Assembly: GCF_024733555.1 (NCBI RefSeq)
Contig: NZ_JANIOF010000001.1
Location: 496,001-560,000, forward strand
DNA length: 64,000 nucleotides
Direction: 5' to 3'
Origin: Paenibacillus sp. SC116
GTDB taxonomy: Bacteria > Bacillota > Bacilli > Paenibacillales > Paenibacillaceae
Part shown: positions 15,462 to 23,935 of the stretch, piece by piece
How positions within the stretch are numbered: the first letter of the stretch is position 1
Layout: every line of letters starts with the position of its first letter
Notes under the pieces: generated by a model
Databases searched by the model: none
Told to the model about the DNA's origin: nothing
What the model saw: only the letters and a program-made list of their open reading frames with translations
Position numbers and translations under genes: made by a program

Positions 15462-17024
15462 GTGATTCAGAGGGTGGAAGAGGCCAAACGAGGCAGTGCG
15501 GAAGCCTATGATGAATTGGTTAAACATTTCAGCGGCATGGCTATAGCTGTCGCTTATGAAAAATTACATGATCTTCATTTGGCAGAAGATGCGGTTCAAG
15601 AAGCCTTTGTCGAAGCCTTTGTCAATCTGCAAAAGCTGCAGGATCCCAGACGTTTTCCGGGGTGGTTCAAAGTAATCGTAGAGCGTCAGTGCTATCGCTA
15701 TTTACGGCGTAAGTCATTTCACACGTCTCCGTTTCATGAGCTTGAGCTGCCAAGCGATAATCAGGAGAGTTTGGAAGCGATTGTCGAGAGAAGAGAGTTA
15801 TTTCGGACTCTCCATGCAACTGTGGCGGATCTGCCGTCACATCTGCGTATTGCGGTACAGCTTTATTATTTTCAAGGGTACAGCGTCCAAGAAATATCAG
15901 ATACATTGGAAATATCCTCGACAGCATTGAAGAAGAGATTATTTGATGCACGTAAGAAACTGAAAAATACCCTGCATGTAGCCGATTTGGTTTCGGTGTT
16001 CACTGATTTATATGAAGGAGGTACACGAATGCTTCATATTGTTAATGGAGATGTAGTAGCAGATAAGCTGAGACAAGGAAATATGCAAGGGGAGATATTA
16101 GTATGGCGGGAGCTCTATCCATTCGGACCGGTATTTAAGGAAATGGGCGAGTTTAATAACAGAGAGCTGCGGGCGAAGTACCTAGAGCGCACACTTGGGA
16201 TTCCGGCGTCCGAATATATCCGCATTGCTAAAGAGCAGGAGCAGAAGCTTCACCAATTTCAAAATTATGATGAAGTCGTGCTCTGGTTTGAACATGATCT
16301 TTTCGATCAGACGATGCTAAGCTATTTGCTTAATTGGTTTAATGGAAAGTCGCTCGGAAAAACAAAACTTAACTTGCTGTGTATCGGGTCTTATCCCGGG
16401 ATCCAACTGTTTCGCGGATTAGGCCAGTTGAGCACAGAGCAGCTTGAAACTTTATCCGGTACATGGACTCCTATTGGAGGTGTTGAATTAGAGTTGGGCA
16501 GTAGAGCATGGGAAGCCTATGCGGCAGAAGATCCTAATAAAATGATAGAGCTGCTGGTACAGGACACTTCAGCACTGCCTTTTCTAAGGCATGCTTTCGA
16601 AGCGCACTTAGCACGTCTGCCTTCTGAGTTGAACGGTCTAGGAATTATAGAGCAGTTTACATTGGAAACCATAGCAAGTGGAATTCACACACCTATCAAG
16701 GTGTTCCAACATGTTGGTGATCGTCTTCATGAACTTGGGATGGGCGATCTGGAGTACTGGTACATACTAAACACCCTTATCGTTGGGCAGAATCCATTGT
16801 TGAAAGTTAAGAAGGGGATTGTGCCGTTCGCTGATTTGAATCAGTCTTCGCTGCCGTTCCATGAAAGTGTACTGCAACTAACAGCATTGGCTGAAGACGT
16901 ATTAGAGGGGAAAATAGACTATACTGACTTAGAGAAGCTGGATAAGTGGGTAGGCGGTATTCATTTACAAGGGGCAGCGAACTGGCGCTGGGATTCGAAG
17001 CTTAAGCTAGTGGTAAAAGCATAG
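15462..17024 (+). CDS. ECF sigma-70 factor fused to DUF1835/DUF3658-like domain
   Basis: About 520 residues from GTG 15462, which has AAAGGAGG (15443-15450) 11 bp upstream; the in-frame GTG at 15393 and ATG at 15438 lack a site. Residues 1-165 are a sigma factor: region 2 (AEAYDELVKHFSGMAIAVAYEKLHDLHLAEDAVQEAF, DPRRFPGWFKVIVERQCYRYLRR) and region 4 (LPSHLRIAVQLYYFQGYSVQEISDTLEIS). Residues from about 190 on (MLHIVNGDVVADKLRQG, EILVWRELYPFGP, VVLWFEHDLFDQ) are DUF1835, followed by a DUF3658-like helical tail. An internal ribosome binding site at 16015-16021 sits 7 bp before an in-frame ATG at 16029, exactly at the DUF1835 start, so a separate 332-residue protein may also be made. No anti-sigma gene is adjacent; the fused domain may take that role (inference). 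Confidence 0.85.
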   Translation: MIQRVEEAKRGSAEAYDELVKHFSGMAIAVAYEKLHDLHLAEDAVQEAFVEAFVNLQKLQDPRRFPGWFKVIVERQCYRYLRRKSFHTSPFHELELPSDNQESLEAIVERRELFRTLHATVADLPSHLRIAVQLYYFQGYSVQEISDTLEISSTALKKRLFDARKKLKNTLHVADLVSVFTDLYEGGTRMLHIVNGDVVADKLRQGNMQGEILVWRELYPFGPVFKEMGEFNNRELRAKYLERTLGIPASEYIRIAKEQEQKLHQFQNYDEVVLWFEHDLFDQTMLSYLLNWFNGKSLGKTKLNLLCIGSYPGIQLFRGLGQLSTEQLETLSGTWTPIGGVELELGSRAWEAYAAEDPNKMIELLVQDTSALPFLRHAFEAHLARLPSELNGLGIIEQFTLETIASGIHTPIKVFQHVGDRLHELGMGDLEYWYILNTLIVGQNPLLKVKKGIVPFADLNQSSLPFHESVLQLTALAEDVLEGKIDYTDLEKLDKWVGGIHLQGAANWRWDSKLKLVVKA

Positions 17025-17056
17025 AAAGGATGCACTTTATACGTACAAGCATTGAA

Positions 17057-17086
17057 GCCTCGATTTTAATTCATCGAGGCTTTTTT
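17057..17086 (+). terminator. Hairpin terminator of the sigma factor gene
   Basis: GCCTCGAT-tttaattc-ATCGAGGC followed by six T. Confidence 0.9.
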
Positions 17087-17204
17087 CATGGAACTAGGAA
17101 AACTTGAACAAGTATAAACTTAATCGCGCGTAGGTATTCGTCCAATCCGATGAAATCACCCCAACATACATTGTTTTAGCCTATCTTCAAAAGGAGTGAA
17201 TTAA

Positions 17205-17600
17205 ATGTCGTTTATACCATTGCCAGGACCAGGGCCATCTGGGCCGTTAATGCCTCCACCAGGTCCACCACCTGGTCTAGGACCACCCGGACCCGGACCG
17301 TCATTCCCGCCATCCGGCCCAGGTCCAGGATTCGGACCACCTGGAGGCGGAGGACACCAAGGACCAACGGCTCCACCTCCACCATTTGTACCTCAAATGT
17401 CTCCCTTCGCTATTGACCCCGGAGCTATTTCTAGATGTTTATTTCGGAATACTTACGTTTGGCTGAGAAACGGGGATAGCTTCTGGTTTTTTCCAACCTT
17501 TGTAGGACGAACTTCAGTATCGGGATTTAGATTTTTCCGTGGAAGGTGGATATTCTTCGGGGTTGATTTGAGGCAAATTGTTTCCTTTACTTGTTTTTAA
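17205..17600 (+). CDS. Small Pro/Gly-rich protein with conserved aromatic C-terminus
   Basis: 131 residues. Residues 1-65 are almost only Pro, Gly, Ser and a few hydrophobics in irregular PGP/GPP runs, without the strict Gly-X-Y register of collagen. Residues 70-131 form a compact aromatic and basic segment (CLFRNTYVWLRNGDSFWFFPTFVGRTSVSGFRFFRG) bounded by one Cys at each end. Similar short proteins are common in Bacillales and are sometimes labelled transporters without basis. There is no signal peptide. AAGGAG precedes the ATG at good distance and a strong terminator follows, so the gene is likely real. A surface or spore role is a guess. Confidence 0.65.
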   Translation: MSFIPLPGPGPSGPLMPPPGPPPGLGPPGPGPSFPPSGPGPGFGPPGGGGHQGPTAPPPPFVPQMSPFAIDPGAISRCLFRNTYVWLRNGDSFWFFPTFVGRTSVSGFRFFRGRWIFFGVDLRQIVSFTCF

Positions 17601-17620
17601 CTTCACCTCATCATATATCC

Positions 17621-17653
17621 AAATGGCTGCCTGCATATGGAGGGCAGCCATTT
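17621..17653 (+). terminator. Hairpin terminator
   Basis: AAATGGCTGCC pairs with GGGCAGCCATTT around a loop of about 10 bases, directly after the Pro/Gly-rich gene. Confidence 0.75.
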
Positions 17654-17699
17654 ATGATCAGGGGAGTGAACATGTACGTAAGCCATCTTGTCAGACAAG

Positions 17700-17730
17700 C
17701 TACATAAGGCAACAAAGAAGCCTTATGTAG
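17700..17730. repeat. Perfect 11-bp inverted repeat
   Basis: CTACATAAGGC-9 bp-GCCTTATGTAG without a T-run on either side, so unlikely to be a simple terminator. No gene lies between 17654 and 17883. Confidence 0.6.
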
Positions 17731-17806
17731 AATGAATCCAGTGAACTTGTTGCTAAGACAGTGGGGATCATTCTAATCCATATGTAGTTAGCAGACAGTT
17801 ACATAC

Positions 17807-17854
17807 AAAAAAAGCAGACAATCCCTAGATGTATAGGGTTGTCTGCTTTTTCTA
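17807..17854. terminator. Bidirectional terminator after the Rrf2 gene
   Basis: AAAAAGCAGACAA.CCCTA pairs with TAGGG.TTGTCTGCTTTTT. It serves the leftward Rrf2 gene. Confidence 0.85.
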
Positions 17855-17883
17855 AACAACGGAGATTCTTTTAATGAAAGTAC

Positions 17884-18384
17884 TTATTCTTTCTTATCAA
17901 AGAAAGCTTTGGTATTTTCCCTACGCTTAGGAGGTAATGTTCTATCGAGCTCTTTGTCTAACCAATCAAGTGTTTTAGCTCGTAATTCGTTTCGCATTTT
18001 TTCTTCTGCTTCTAACATGACCAAATTAATGGTACAGCTAGGATTATGAGATTGGCAGCTTGGTTTATCCGAATCCCGATCCAAAAATCCCTTACTGAGA
18101 ATATTTTTGCACTGAAAGATAGGCTTATTACCTTCGATTGCCTCCACGACATCCCAAAATGAAATAACATTAGGAGATTTTGCTAAACGATAGCCGCCTT
18201 TGACTCCAGGTACTGAATGGACGATACCTGATTTCGATAACTTACCGAAAATCTTGGATAGGTATGTTTCTGAAATACCTTGAAATTCTGCTAATTCTTT
18301 TATACCAATTGTTGAGTTGGAAGGGATACCAATCAGGTAAACCAAACAATGTAATCCATACTCTACACCAATGCTATAAGCCAT
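17884..18384 (-). CDS. Rrf2 family transcriptional regulator
   Basis: 166 residues, slightly long for the family. Winged helix at the N-terminus (MAYSIGVEYGLHCLVYL, then IKELAEFQGISETYLSKIFGKLSKSGIVHSVPGVKGGYRLAK, with the family's GxxGGYxLA wing). Three Cys in the C-terminal half (FQCKNI, PSCQSH, PSCTIN), the number used for cluster or redox sensing in IscR/NsrR relatives, although the spacing here is wider. It is divergent from an AhpD-like gene, which it probably represses in response to oxidative or nitrosative stress. Confidence 0.85.
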   Translation of the reverse strand: MAYSIGVEYGLHCLVYLIGIPSNSTIGIKELAEFQGISETYLSKIFGKLSKSGIVHSVPGVKGGYRLAKSPNVISFWDVVEAIEGNKPIFQCKNILSKGFLDRDSDKPSCQSHNPSCTINLVMLEAEEKMRNELRAKTLDWLDKELDRTLPPKRRENTKAFFDKKE

Positions 18385-18486
18385 ATGTATCCTACTTTCT
18401 GTTTACGTTCCTATATGTGTTCAATCTTAGAAGGAATGGAGATTAAATGTCAATATCGAACCCATGTTAAACCTTTTGCTAAAAAA

Positions 18487-18551
18487 TTGACTTTCAAAAT
18501 AAAATATTTTATTCTAGATAAATCATATCGTCGATTAATATTGTCGACAAT
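18487..18551 (+). promoter_or_regulatory. Promoter of the AhpD-like gene with a palindrome
   Basis: TTGACT (18487-18492), 17 bp and TATTCT (18510-18515), then the perfect palindrome ATTGTCGACAAT (18540-18551), a candidate Rrf2 site downstream of the transcript start. Confidence 0.5.
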
Positions 18552-18595
18552 AATAACGTTCTTGATTAACTATTTTAATAAAGGAGTGTTTAGAA

Positions 18596-19033
18596 ATGGC
18601 ACAACGCTTTAACTACAACGCAAAACCAAGTGAAGGTTTAAAGTTATTGTATGAAATGGAGAAAGTAATTAATCATTCGTCGATTAGCAAGACGATTAGA
18701 GAGCTGATTAAAATACGCGCATCTCAAATCAATAAATGTGCTTTCTGTCTCAATATGCACACAGCAGAAGCAAGAAAACTCGGCGAAACGGAGCAAAGAC
18801 TTTACTGTTTAAGCGCATGGGAAGAGTGTGATTTCTATACAGTTGAAGAAAAAGCGGCATTACAACTAACAGAACATATCACACTTATTCCAGACCACGG
18901 TGTCACAGATGCCTTGTATCAACATGTTCGTAGATTCTTTAATGAAGAACAGTACTTTGAATTACTCATCATTATTGGTCAAATTAACACGTGGAATCGA
19001 ATTTCTATTGCAATGGGCAATACCGCGAAGTGA
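18596..19033 (+). CDS. AhpD-like carboxymuconolactone decarboxylase family protein
   Basis: 145 residues. The redox motif CAFCLNMH (CxxC then His) in RELIKIRASQINKCAFCLNMHTAEARKLGE is the hallmark of AhpD-like alkylhydroperoxidase-type proteins. Such proteins use the two Cys for peroxide or disulfide reduction. A good ribosome binding site (AAGGAG) precedes the ATG, and the ORF ends AMGNTAK. Transcribed divergently from the Rrf2 regulator, an arrangement common for this pair. Confidence 0.9.
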   Translation: MAQRFNYNAKPSEGLKLLYEMEKVINHSSISKTIRELIKIRASQINKCAFCLNMHTAEARKLGETEQRLYCLSAWEECDFYTVEEKAALQLTEHITLIPDHGVTDALYQHVRRFFNEEQYFELLIIIGQINTWNRISIAMGNTAK

Positions 19034-19227
19034 AATTCAAATAGGCATGCATGATGGAATGTATGGTTGTTTCATAATCAAACCATACCAACATTTGGTT
19101 GAATAGTATGGATTAAGACTACCCAGTCTTGTATAATGAAACTATCTTTCTTTATGAAGGGACTGAACTATGCGCAGATGGTCAATATTCTAACACCAAC
19201 TATTTCAATATAAGGGAGGTGAAAATA

Positions 19228-19758
19228 TTGATTGCAGAGTTGTATACAGAACGATTGCATTTGAGAAAAATGAAGGAATCCGATTCATCAAGTTTGTTTA
19301 CCATTTGGTCTGATCCGGATGTCACCCAGTTTATGAATGTCACTTCCTTCACGAATGAAGATCAGGCTAAGGATATGATTAAACTACTAGATGAACTTTC
19401 TAAGGATAACAAAGCCATTCGTCTATCTATCATTGAGATGGAGTCAAATGAAATTATAGGTTCATGCGGCTTCAACTATCTAGATTTTGAACATGCAAAA
19501 GCAGAAATCGGATATGATATGGCTAAAGCATATTGGGGGAAAGGATACGCTTCCGAAGCTGTCCGTTCGTTGCTAGATTACGGGTTCTCCACGTTAAATC
19601 TAAATCGAATCGAAGCCAAAGTAGAGCTAGAGAATGTGAGCTCTATAAAACTTCTACAAAAGCTAAACTTCACGCTTGAGGGGACACTCAGACAGTATGA
19701 AAGAGTAAATGGAAGATTTAACGATCTCCACATGTATTCCAAATTAATATCCGATTGA
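19228..19758 (+). CDS. GNAT acetyltransferase, RimJ/RimL type
   Basis: 176 residues from TTG 19228. The open frame begins at an ATG at 19129, but AGGGAGGTG (19213-19220) sits 8 bp before the TTG, and the protein then opens in the family's way (IAELYTERLHLRKMKESDSSSLF). Motif A is GYDMAKAYWGKGYASEAVRSLLDYGF (acetyl-CoA pyrophosphate loop Q/GxGxA-like), followed by NLNRIEAKVELENVSSIKLLQKLNFTLEG. Such enzymes acetylate N-termini, amino groups of small molecules or antibiotics; the substrate is unknown. A good terminator follows. Confidence 0.85.
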   Translation: MIAELYTERLHLRKMKESDSSSLFTIWSDPDVTQFMNVTSFTNEDQAKDMIKLLDELSKDNKAIRLSIIEMESNEIIGSCGFNYLDFEHAKAEIGYDMAKAYWGKGYASEAVRSLLDYGFSTLNLNRIEAKVELENVSSIKLLQKLNFTLEGTLRQYERVNGRFNDLHMYSKLISD

Positions 19759-19827
19759 TTTTCTTCTAAAGCTGACGAGAACAATCGAACCGATTAAAGT
19801 GAAGCAATTAGACATGGTCGAAGCAGT

Positions 19828-19872
19828 AGAACCACCGTAGGATGAAAAATCCAATGCGGTGGTTCTTTTTTT
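19828..19872 (+). terminator. Hairpin terminator
   Basis: AGAACCACCG pairs with CGGTGGTTCT, followed by a run of seven T. Confidence 0.85.
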
Positions 19873-19915
19873 CTCACGGTTCCTATGCCACAATTATAAA
19901 TGGGGGCGATGAAGA

Positions 19916-21400
19916 ATGTTCCAAGATTTCCAAGTCGTTCGTGACCGTCCGGTCTCGATACAAGTAAAAGAATACGTCAAACGTTTAATTATAAAAGGGG
20001 CATATCAAGTAGATCAGAAGCTGCCCGCTACAAGAGAAATGAGCGATTTGCTAAAGGTGAGCCGCAACACAGTCATTGCAGCCTATGAAGGTCTAGAAGA
20101 TGACGGTTTTACATATACGATTCCCGGCAAAGGCAGTTATGTGGCCGCACTGGTACGTCATTCGAATGTAAATAATGAAGGAACTGACAGTTCTACTGCC
20201 TGGCAGATTGACTGGAAGGCACGAATGAACGAATATGCGGTTTCGGCTGTGGAGCTAGATTTGATGAAACAGGGCATCCGCGCCCAAAAAGGAACGATCT
20301 CGTTTACAAGCATCGCTCCAGATGAGCAGTTGTTTGATCTGGGTGATGTACGACGAGCGTTTATGGACCGCATGGCTATCGAAGGGCAAGTGCTGCTTAA
20401 TTACGGTTATGCGAAGGGGTATAAGCCGCTCATCGATTATCTAATGCATTATATGGAAAATAAAGGTGTTGATTTAACCGGCAAGGATATGCTGATTACG
20501 AATGGATTTACGGAGGGCTTCGATATTGTGCTGTCTGCACTACGTCCTTCCGGGCGCAAAGGTAGGGCCATTTGTGAAAATCCAACCCATCATACAGCGA
20601 TCAAAAATTTGAAGCTGCACGGATTTGAGATTACAGGTATTCCGATGGAGCGTGATGGTATTGATGTTGGGCAGCTAGAATCCGTATTGAAACAGGAGGC
20701 AACCAGCTTTGATCTAGCTTACTTGACTCCTTCCTATCACAATCCTACTGGCATCGTGATGTCGCCGGCGAAGCGCAGCGCCGTTATGAAATTAATGAGG
20801 AAATATCAGATTCCCGTGATTGAGGATGGATTCAATGAGGAACTGCGTTACTCGGGAGCACATGTTGCGCCATTAATAGCGACAGCAGGACAAGGCAACG
20901 GAGTCATCTATATTGGCAGTCACTCTAAGGTGCTGTTTCCTGGCTTGCGAGTAGGATGGGTGCTCGGAGACCATGCGCTTATCCACCATTTAGAAAGCAT
21001 GAAGCGTGCTCGTACCATTCATACCTCAACATTCGATCAGGCGATATTGTATCAATATTTGCTCAATGGAAATTTCGATAAATATGTAAAAAAAGCGCGC
21101 ATGGAATATAAGCGCAAATACGAGCTGACGAAGGCATACTGTGAAGTTTATCTCCCTGAAGCACAGCTATCTGGTGACGGGGGATTACATTTGTTTCTTA
21201 CCTTCCAGACCAAAGTAAATACACATCAATTGCTAGAAGCGTGTACAGTACAAGGCGTTATTTTTACACCAGGGGATAAATTTTTTATTGAAGAAGGCGA
21301 AGGAACGAATACATTACGGCTTGGGTTCTCGCGAGTATCGGATGAAGATATTAAGTTAGGTATTCAAATCATCGGCGAGCAGTTGCGAAGCTTGCTTTAA
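19916..21400 (+). CDS. MocR/GabR-type regulator (GntR HTH plus aminotransferase domain), DdlR-like
   Basis: 494 residues. Residues 1-75 are a GntR winged helix (YQVDQKLPATREMSDLLKVSRNTVIAAYEGLEDDGF); from about 110 on is a class I aminotransferase fold with the pyridoxal phosphate lysine in SHSKVLFPGLRVGW. MocR proteins sense amino acids or vitamin B6 through the bound cofactor. It lies 148 bp before a D-Ala-D-Ala ligase gene in the same direction. A MocR regulator called DdlR is known to control ddl in Brevibacillus brevis, so a similar job is likely here. No clear direct repeats were found in the 21401-21548 gap. Confidence 0.85.
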   Translation: MFQDFQVVRDRPVSIQVKEYVKRLIIKGAYQVDQKLPATREMSDLLKVSRNTVIAAYEGLEDDGFTYTIPGKGSYVAALVRHSNVNNEGTDSSTAWQIDWKARMNEYAVSAVELDLMKQGIRAQKGTISFTSIAPDEQLFDLGDVRRAFMDRMAIEGQVLLNYGYAKGYKPLIDYLMHYMENKGVDLTGKDMLITNGFTEGFDIVLSALRPSGRKGRAICENPTHHTAIKNLKLHGFEITGIPMERDGIDVGQLESVLKQEATSFDLAYLTPSYHNPTGIVMSPAKRSAVMKLMRKYQIPVIEDGFNEELRYSGAHVAPLIATAGQGNGVIYIGSHSKVLFPGLRVGWVLGDHALIHHLESMKRARTIHTSTFDQAILYQYLLNGNFDKYVKKARMEYKRKYELTKAYCEVYLPEAQLSGDGGLHLFLTFQTKVNTHQLLEACTVQGVIFTPGDKFFIEEGEGTNTLRLGFSRVSDEDIKLGIQIIGEQLRSLL

Positions 21401-21548
21401 CTAAGGACGAAGCCATTAATAAATTGGCTCAATTGAAGTAGCATGTTCTTTTTTTACCGCTCGACAAGAGTTATTGAAAAATAACAATGATTATGGGCGG
21501 ATTAACCATCCGTCGGCATGCAACGACTATAAAATATGAGGTGTCATC

Positions 21549-22487
21549 ATGAGAATCGGTGTCATTATGGGTGGTATTTCCACTGAGCGTGAGGTTTCTT
21601 TACAGACTGGTCAAGAGATGATCAGTCATTTGGATCGTAATAAATACGAAGTAATTCCAATCGTTATCGATCAACGAGCAGATTTAATCGGTCAAGTGCA
21701 GCAGACTGGCATCGATCTCGCACTATTAGCACTGCATGGTCAATATGGAGAAGACGGTACGGTGCAAGGAGCATTGGATACATTAGGCGTTCCATACACG
21801 GGCAGCGGTGTTTTAGCTAGCAGTCTATGTATGAATAAGCAGCTCTCGAAGATGCTGTTGAAAGCAGGAGGCGTGCACACGCCTGCAGGCCTTTGCTGGC
21901 AGGGGATGGACGATTATAATCCGGAAGCGGTAGAAAAGTTGGGTTACCCTGTTATCGTGAAACCGAATATGGGAGGCTCCAGTATCGGCATCCAGCTTGT
22001 GCATAATGAGAAGGAACTGCTGCCAGCTGTGCAGGAGGCTAGTCTCTTGGATCAAGCTATTTTGATTGAACCCTATATTAAAGGAACAGAGCTTACTTGC
22101 TCAATTGTAGATGGCGAAGTGTTGCCAATTATCGGTATTCGCTCCGTTCATTCAGAGTGGTTTGATTTTAAAGCAAAATATGAGACTGGTGGTGCTGAGG
22201 AGAAGGTAATTCAGCTTCCTCCCGTTGTTGAGGAGAACGTGCGCGAAGCTGCGCTAGCCAGTTATCGGATGCTGCAGTGCAAGGTGTATGCACGGGTCGA
22301 TATGATCTTGTGTGAGGATAGACCGTACGTGTTGGAAGTCAATACGTTACCGGGGATGACAGCCAACAGCCTGCTTCCGAAGAGCGCAGCCGCGGCCGGG
22401 ATGAGCTTTGCTCAATTGCTGGATCGCATTATTTCTAGCTCGCTACATGAACGGAAACAGGAATGGGAGATGGTGCAATATGTGTAG
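21549..22487 (+). CDS. ddl: D-alanine--D-alanine ligase
   Basis: 312 residues, normal for the short Ddl class. It has the N-terminal GVIMGGISTEREVSLQTG loop, ALHGQYGEDGTVQGALDTLGVPYTGSGVLASSLCMNK, the ATP-grasp motif PVIVKPNMGGSSIGI and the C-terminal metal site YVLEVNTLPGMTANSLLPKSAAAAG. It joins two D-Ala for peptidoglycan precursors using ATP in the cytoplasm. GAGGTG precedes the ATG. It overlaps the aminotransferase gene by 8 bp, so the two are translationally coupled. Because it sits with its own regulator and an aminotransferase, it may be a second, regulated Ddl rather than the housekeeping one; this needs genome context. Confidence 0.95.
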   Translation: MRIGVIMGGISTEREVSLQTGQEMISHLDRNKYEVIPIVIDQRADLIGQVQQTGIDLALLALHGQYGEDGTVQGALDTLGVPYTGSGVLASSLCMNKQLSKMLLKAGGVHTPAGLCWQGMDDYNPEAVEKLGYPVIVKPNMGGSSIGIQLVHNEKELLPAVQEASLLDQAILIEPYIKGTELTCSIVDGEVLPIIGIRSVHSEWFDFKAKYETGGAEEKVIQLPPVVEENVREAALASYRMLQCKVYARVDMILCEDRPYVLEVNTLPGMTANSLLPKSAAAAGMSFAQLLDRIISSSLHERKQEWEMVQYV

Positions 22488-23664
22488 AGAAGAGGGATCA
22501 GGACAATTTTTATCCTCACGTGTACGGGAAATCAGACCATCAGGCATTCGCGCATTTTTTGATCTAAATGAAACGGGTGGAGATACGATCGCGGTTGGAG
22601 TCGGAGAACCAGATTTCATTACACCAGAGAAGATACGTGAAGCATGCATTCAAGCGTTGCGGGAAGGGCATACAAAATATACTTCTAATGCTGGCATGAT
22701 GGAGCTGCGGGAGGAGATTTCAGGATATCTTTTTAGCAACTTTGAGCTCTCTTATGATCCGGATCAGGAGATTATCGTGACGATGGGGAGTAGTGAAGCC
22801 GTTGACTTGGCGCTGCGAGCAGTAATCAATCTGGATGATGAGGTGCTAATTCCAGCGCCAAGCTATATCGCCTATGAGCCGATTACTCATTTGCACGGTG
22901 GTAATGTCGTCGAGGTGTCTACTACCGCAGAAGAGCAGTTTAAACTGACAGCGCAAGCACTGCAACGTTCGATTACACCTCGTTCAAAGGTTTTGATGAT
23001 CAATTATCCGTGCAATCCGACGGGAACAGTTATGACTGAGCAGGACTGGTTGCCGATTGTGGAGCTCATTAATAAACACAATTTGGTTGTGATATCGGAC
23101 GAAGTATATGCGGAATTAACTTATGGTAGAAAGCATGTCAGTATTGCCTCTTTGCCAGGCATGAAGGAACGTACGATTGTTATCAGCGGCTTTTCCAAAG
23201 CATTCGCGATGACAGGCTGGCGGGTTGGTTATGCATGCGGCCCGCACGAATTAATAGCTGGTATGTTGAAAATCCATCAGTATACGGCTATGAGCGCTCC
23301 AACTATTTCACAGATCGCTGCGCTCGAATCATTGCGTCATGGCCTGGCAGCCAAAGATGAGATGATGGCGAGTTATGATGAGCGCCGCAAACTGTTTGTA
23401 GCTGGCTTGAATGCAATCGGGTTAAGCTGTCATGTGCCTGAGGGCGCTTTTTATGCCTTTCCTTCTATAGCTTCCACAGGTATGTCATCTGAGCAATTTT
23501 CTCTTCGTCTGTTAGAGGAAGCCAAGGTAGCGGTAGTGCCGGGACATGTATTTGGATCGAGCGGAGAGGGTTTTATCCGCTGCTCCTATGCAACTTCGCT
23601 CGTCGATTTGGAGAAAGTGCTGGAGCGGATGGGAAGGTTTATGCAGATGATGCAGTTTGCTTGA
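22480..23664 (+). CDS. Class I pyridoxal phosphate aminotransferase
   Basis: 394 residues from ATG 22480, which overlaps the ddl stop and has GGGAGATGG upstream; the longer frame from 22408 has no ribosome site. It has the family motifs GVGEPDF (N-terminal), YTSNAGMMELREEI, MINYPCNPTGTVMT, SDEVYAELTY and the cofactor lysine in SGFSKAFAMTGWRVGY. It resembles PatA-type aromatic/aspartate-like aminotransferases. Coupling with ddl suggests that it makes an amino acid used by, or converted for, the ligase, possibly alanine, but substrate specificity cannot be read. Confidence 0.85.
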   Translation: MCREEGSGQFLSSRVREIRPSGIRAFFDLNETGGDTIAVGVGEPDFITPEKIREACIQALREGHTKYTSNAGMMELREEISGYLFSNFELSYDPDQEIIVTMGSSEAVDLALRAVINLDDEVLIPAPSYIAYEPITHLHGGNVVEVSTTAEEQFKLTAQALQRSITPRSKVLMINYPCNPTGTVMTEQDWLPIVELINKHNLVVISDEVYAELTYGRKHVSIASLPGMKERTIVISGFSKAFAMTGWRVGYACGPHELIAGMLKIHQYTAMSAPTISQIAALESLRHGLAAKDEMMASYDERRKLFVAGLNAIGLSCHVPEGAFYAFPSIASTGMSSEQFSLRLLEEAKVAVVPGHVFGSSGEGFIRCSYATSLVDLEKVLERMGRFMQMMQFA

Positions 23665-23762
23665 AGAAACGATCATCGTTGATGAAACGTTAGTTGACTT
23701 TATCGCAATGGGTTATAGACAATATTGCCTCGCAAATCACGTCGTATCTTTATTAAGCATAT

Positions 23763-23797
23763 AAAAAAACAGCCTAGAACATTAGGCTGTTTTTTTT
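23763..23797 (+). terminator. Hairpin terminator of the ddl operon
   Basis: AAAAAACAGCCTA-gaacat-TAGGCTGTTTTTTTT. Confidence 0.9.
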
Positions 23798-23935
23798 ATC
23801 TTGATCTTGATACCCTGCATTCATCACGTGACTAGTAGTGATCATCATATTAGATGAAAAACAAATCGACAGGATAATAGCAGATGCCATTCTACGTGCT
23901 AACTACATATTGTAAGCATGAAAGGAGGACTGTAT

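Noticed and set aside
17205..17400. Collagen-like domain in the Pro/Gly-rich small protein
   Set aside because: PGP and GPP occur, but the triplet register breaks every few residues.
18385..18612. Open frame of 75 codons before the AhpD-like gene
   Set aside because: It runs across the promoter and palindrome and overlaps the start of the real gene; composition is that of AT-rich noncoding DNA.
19075..19100. Hairpin near the end of the AhpD-like gene as a terminator
   Set aside because: TATGGTT/AACCATA pairing is short and no T-run follows.
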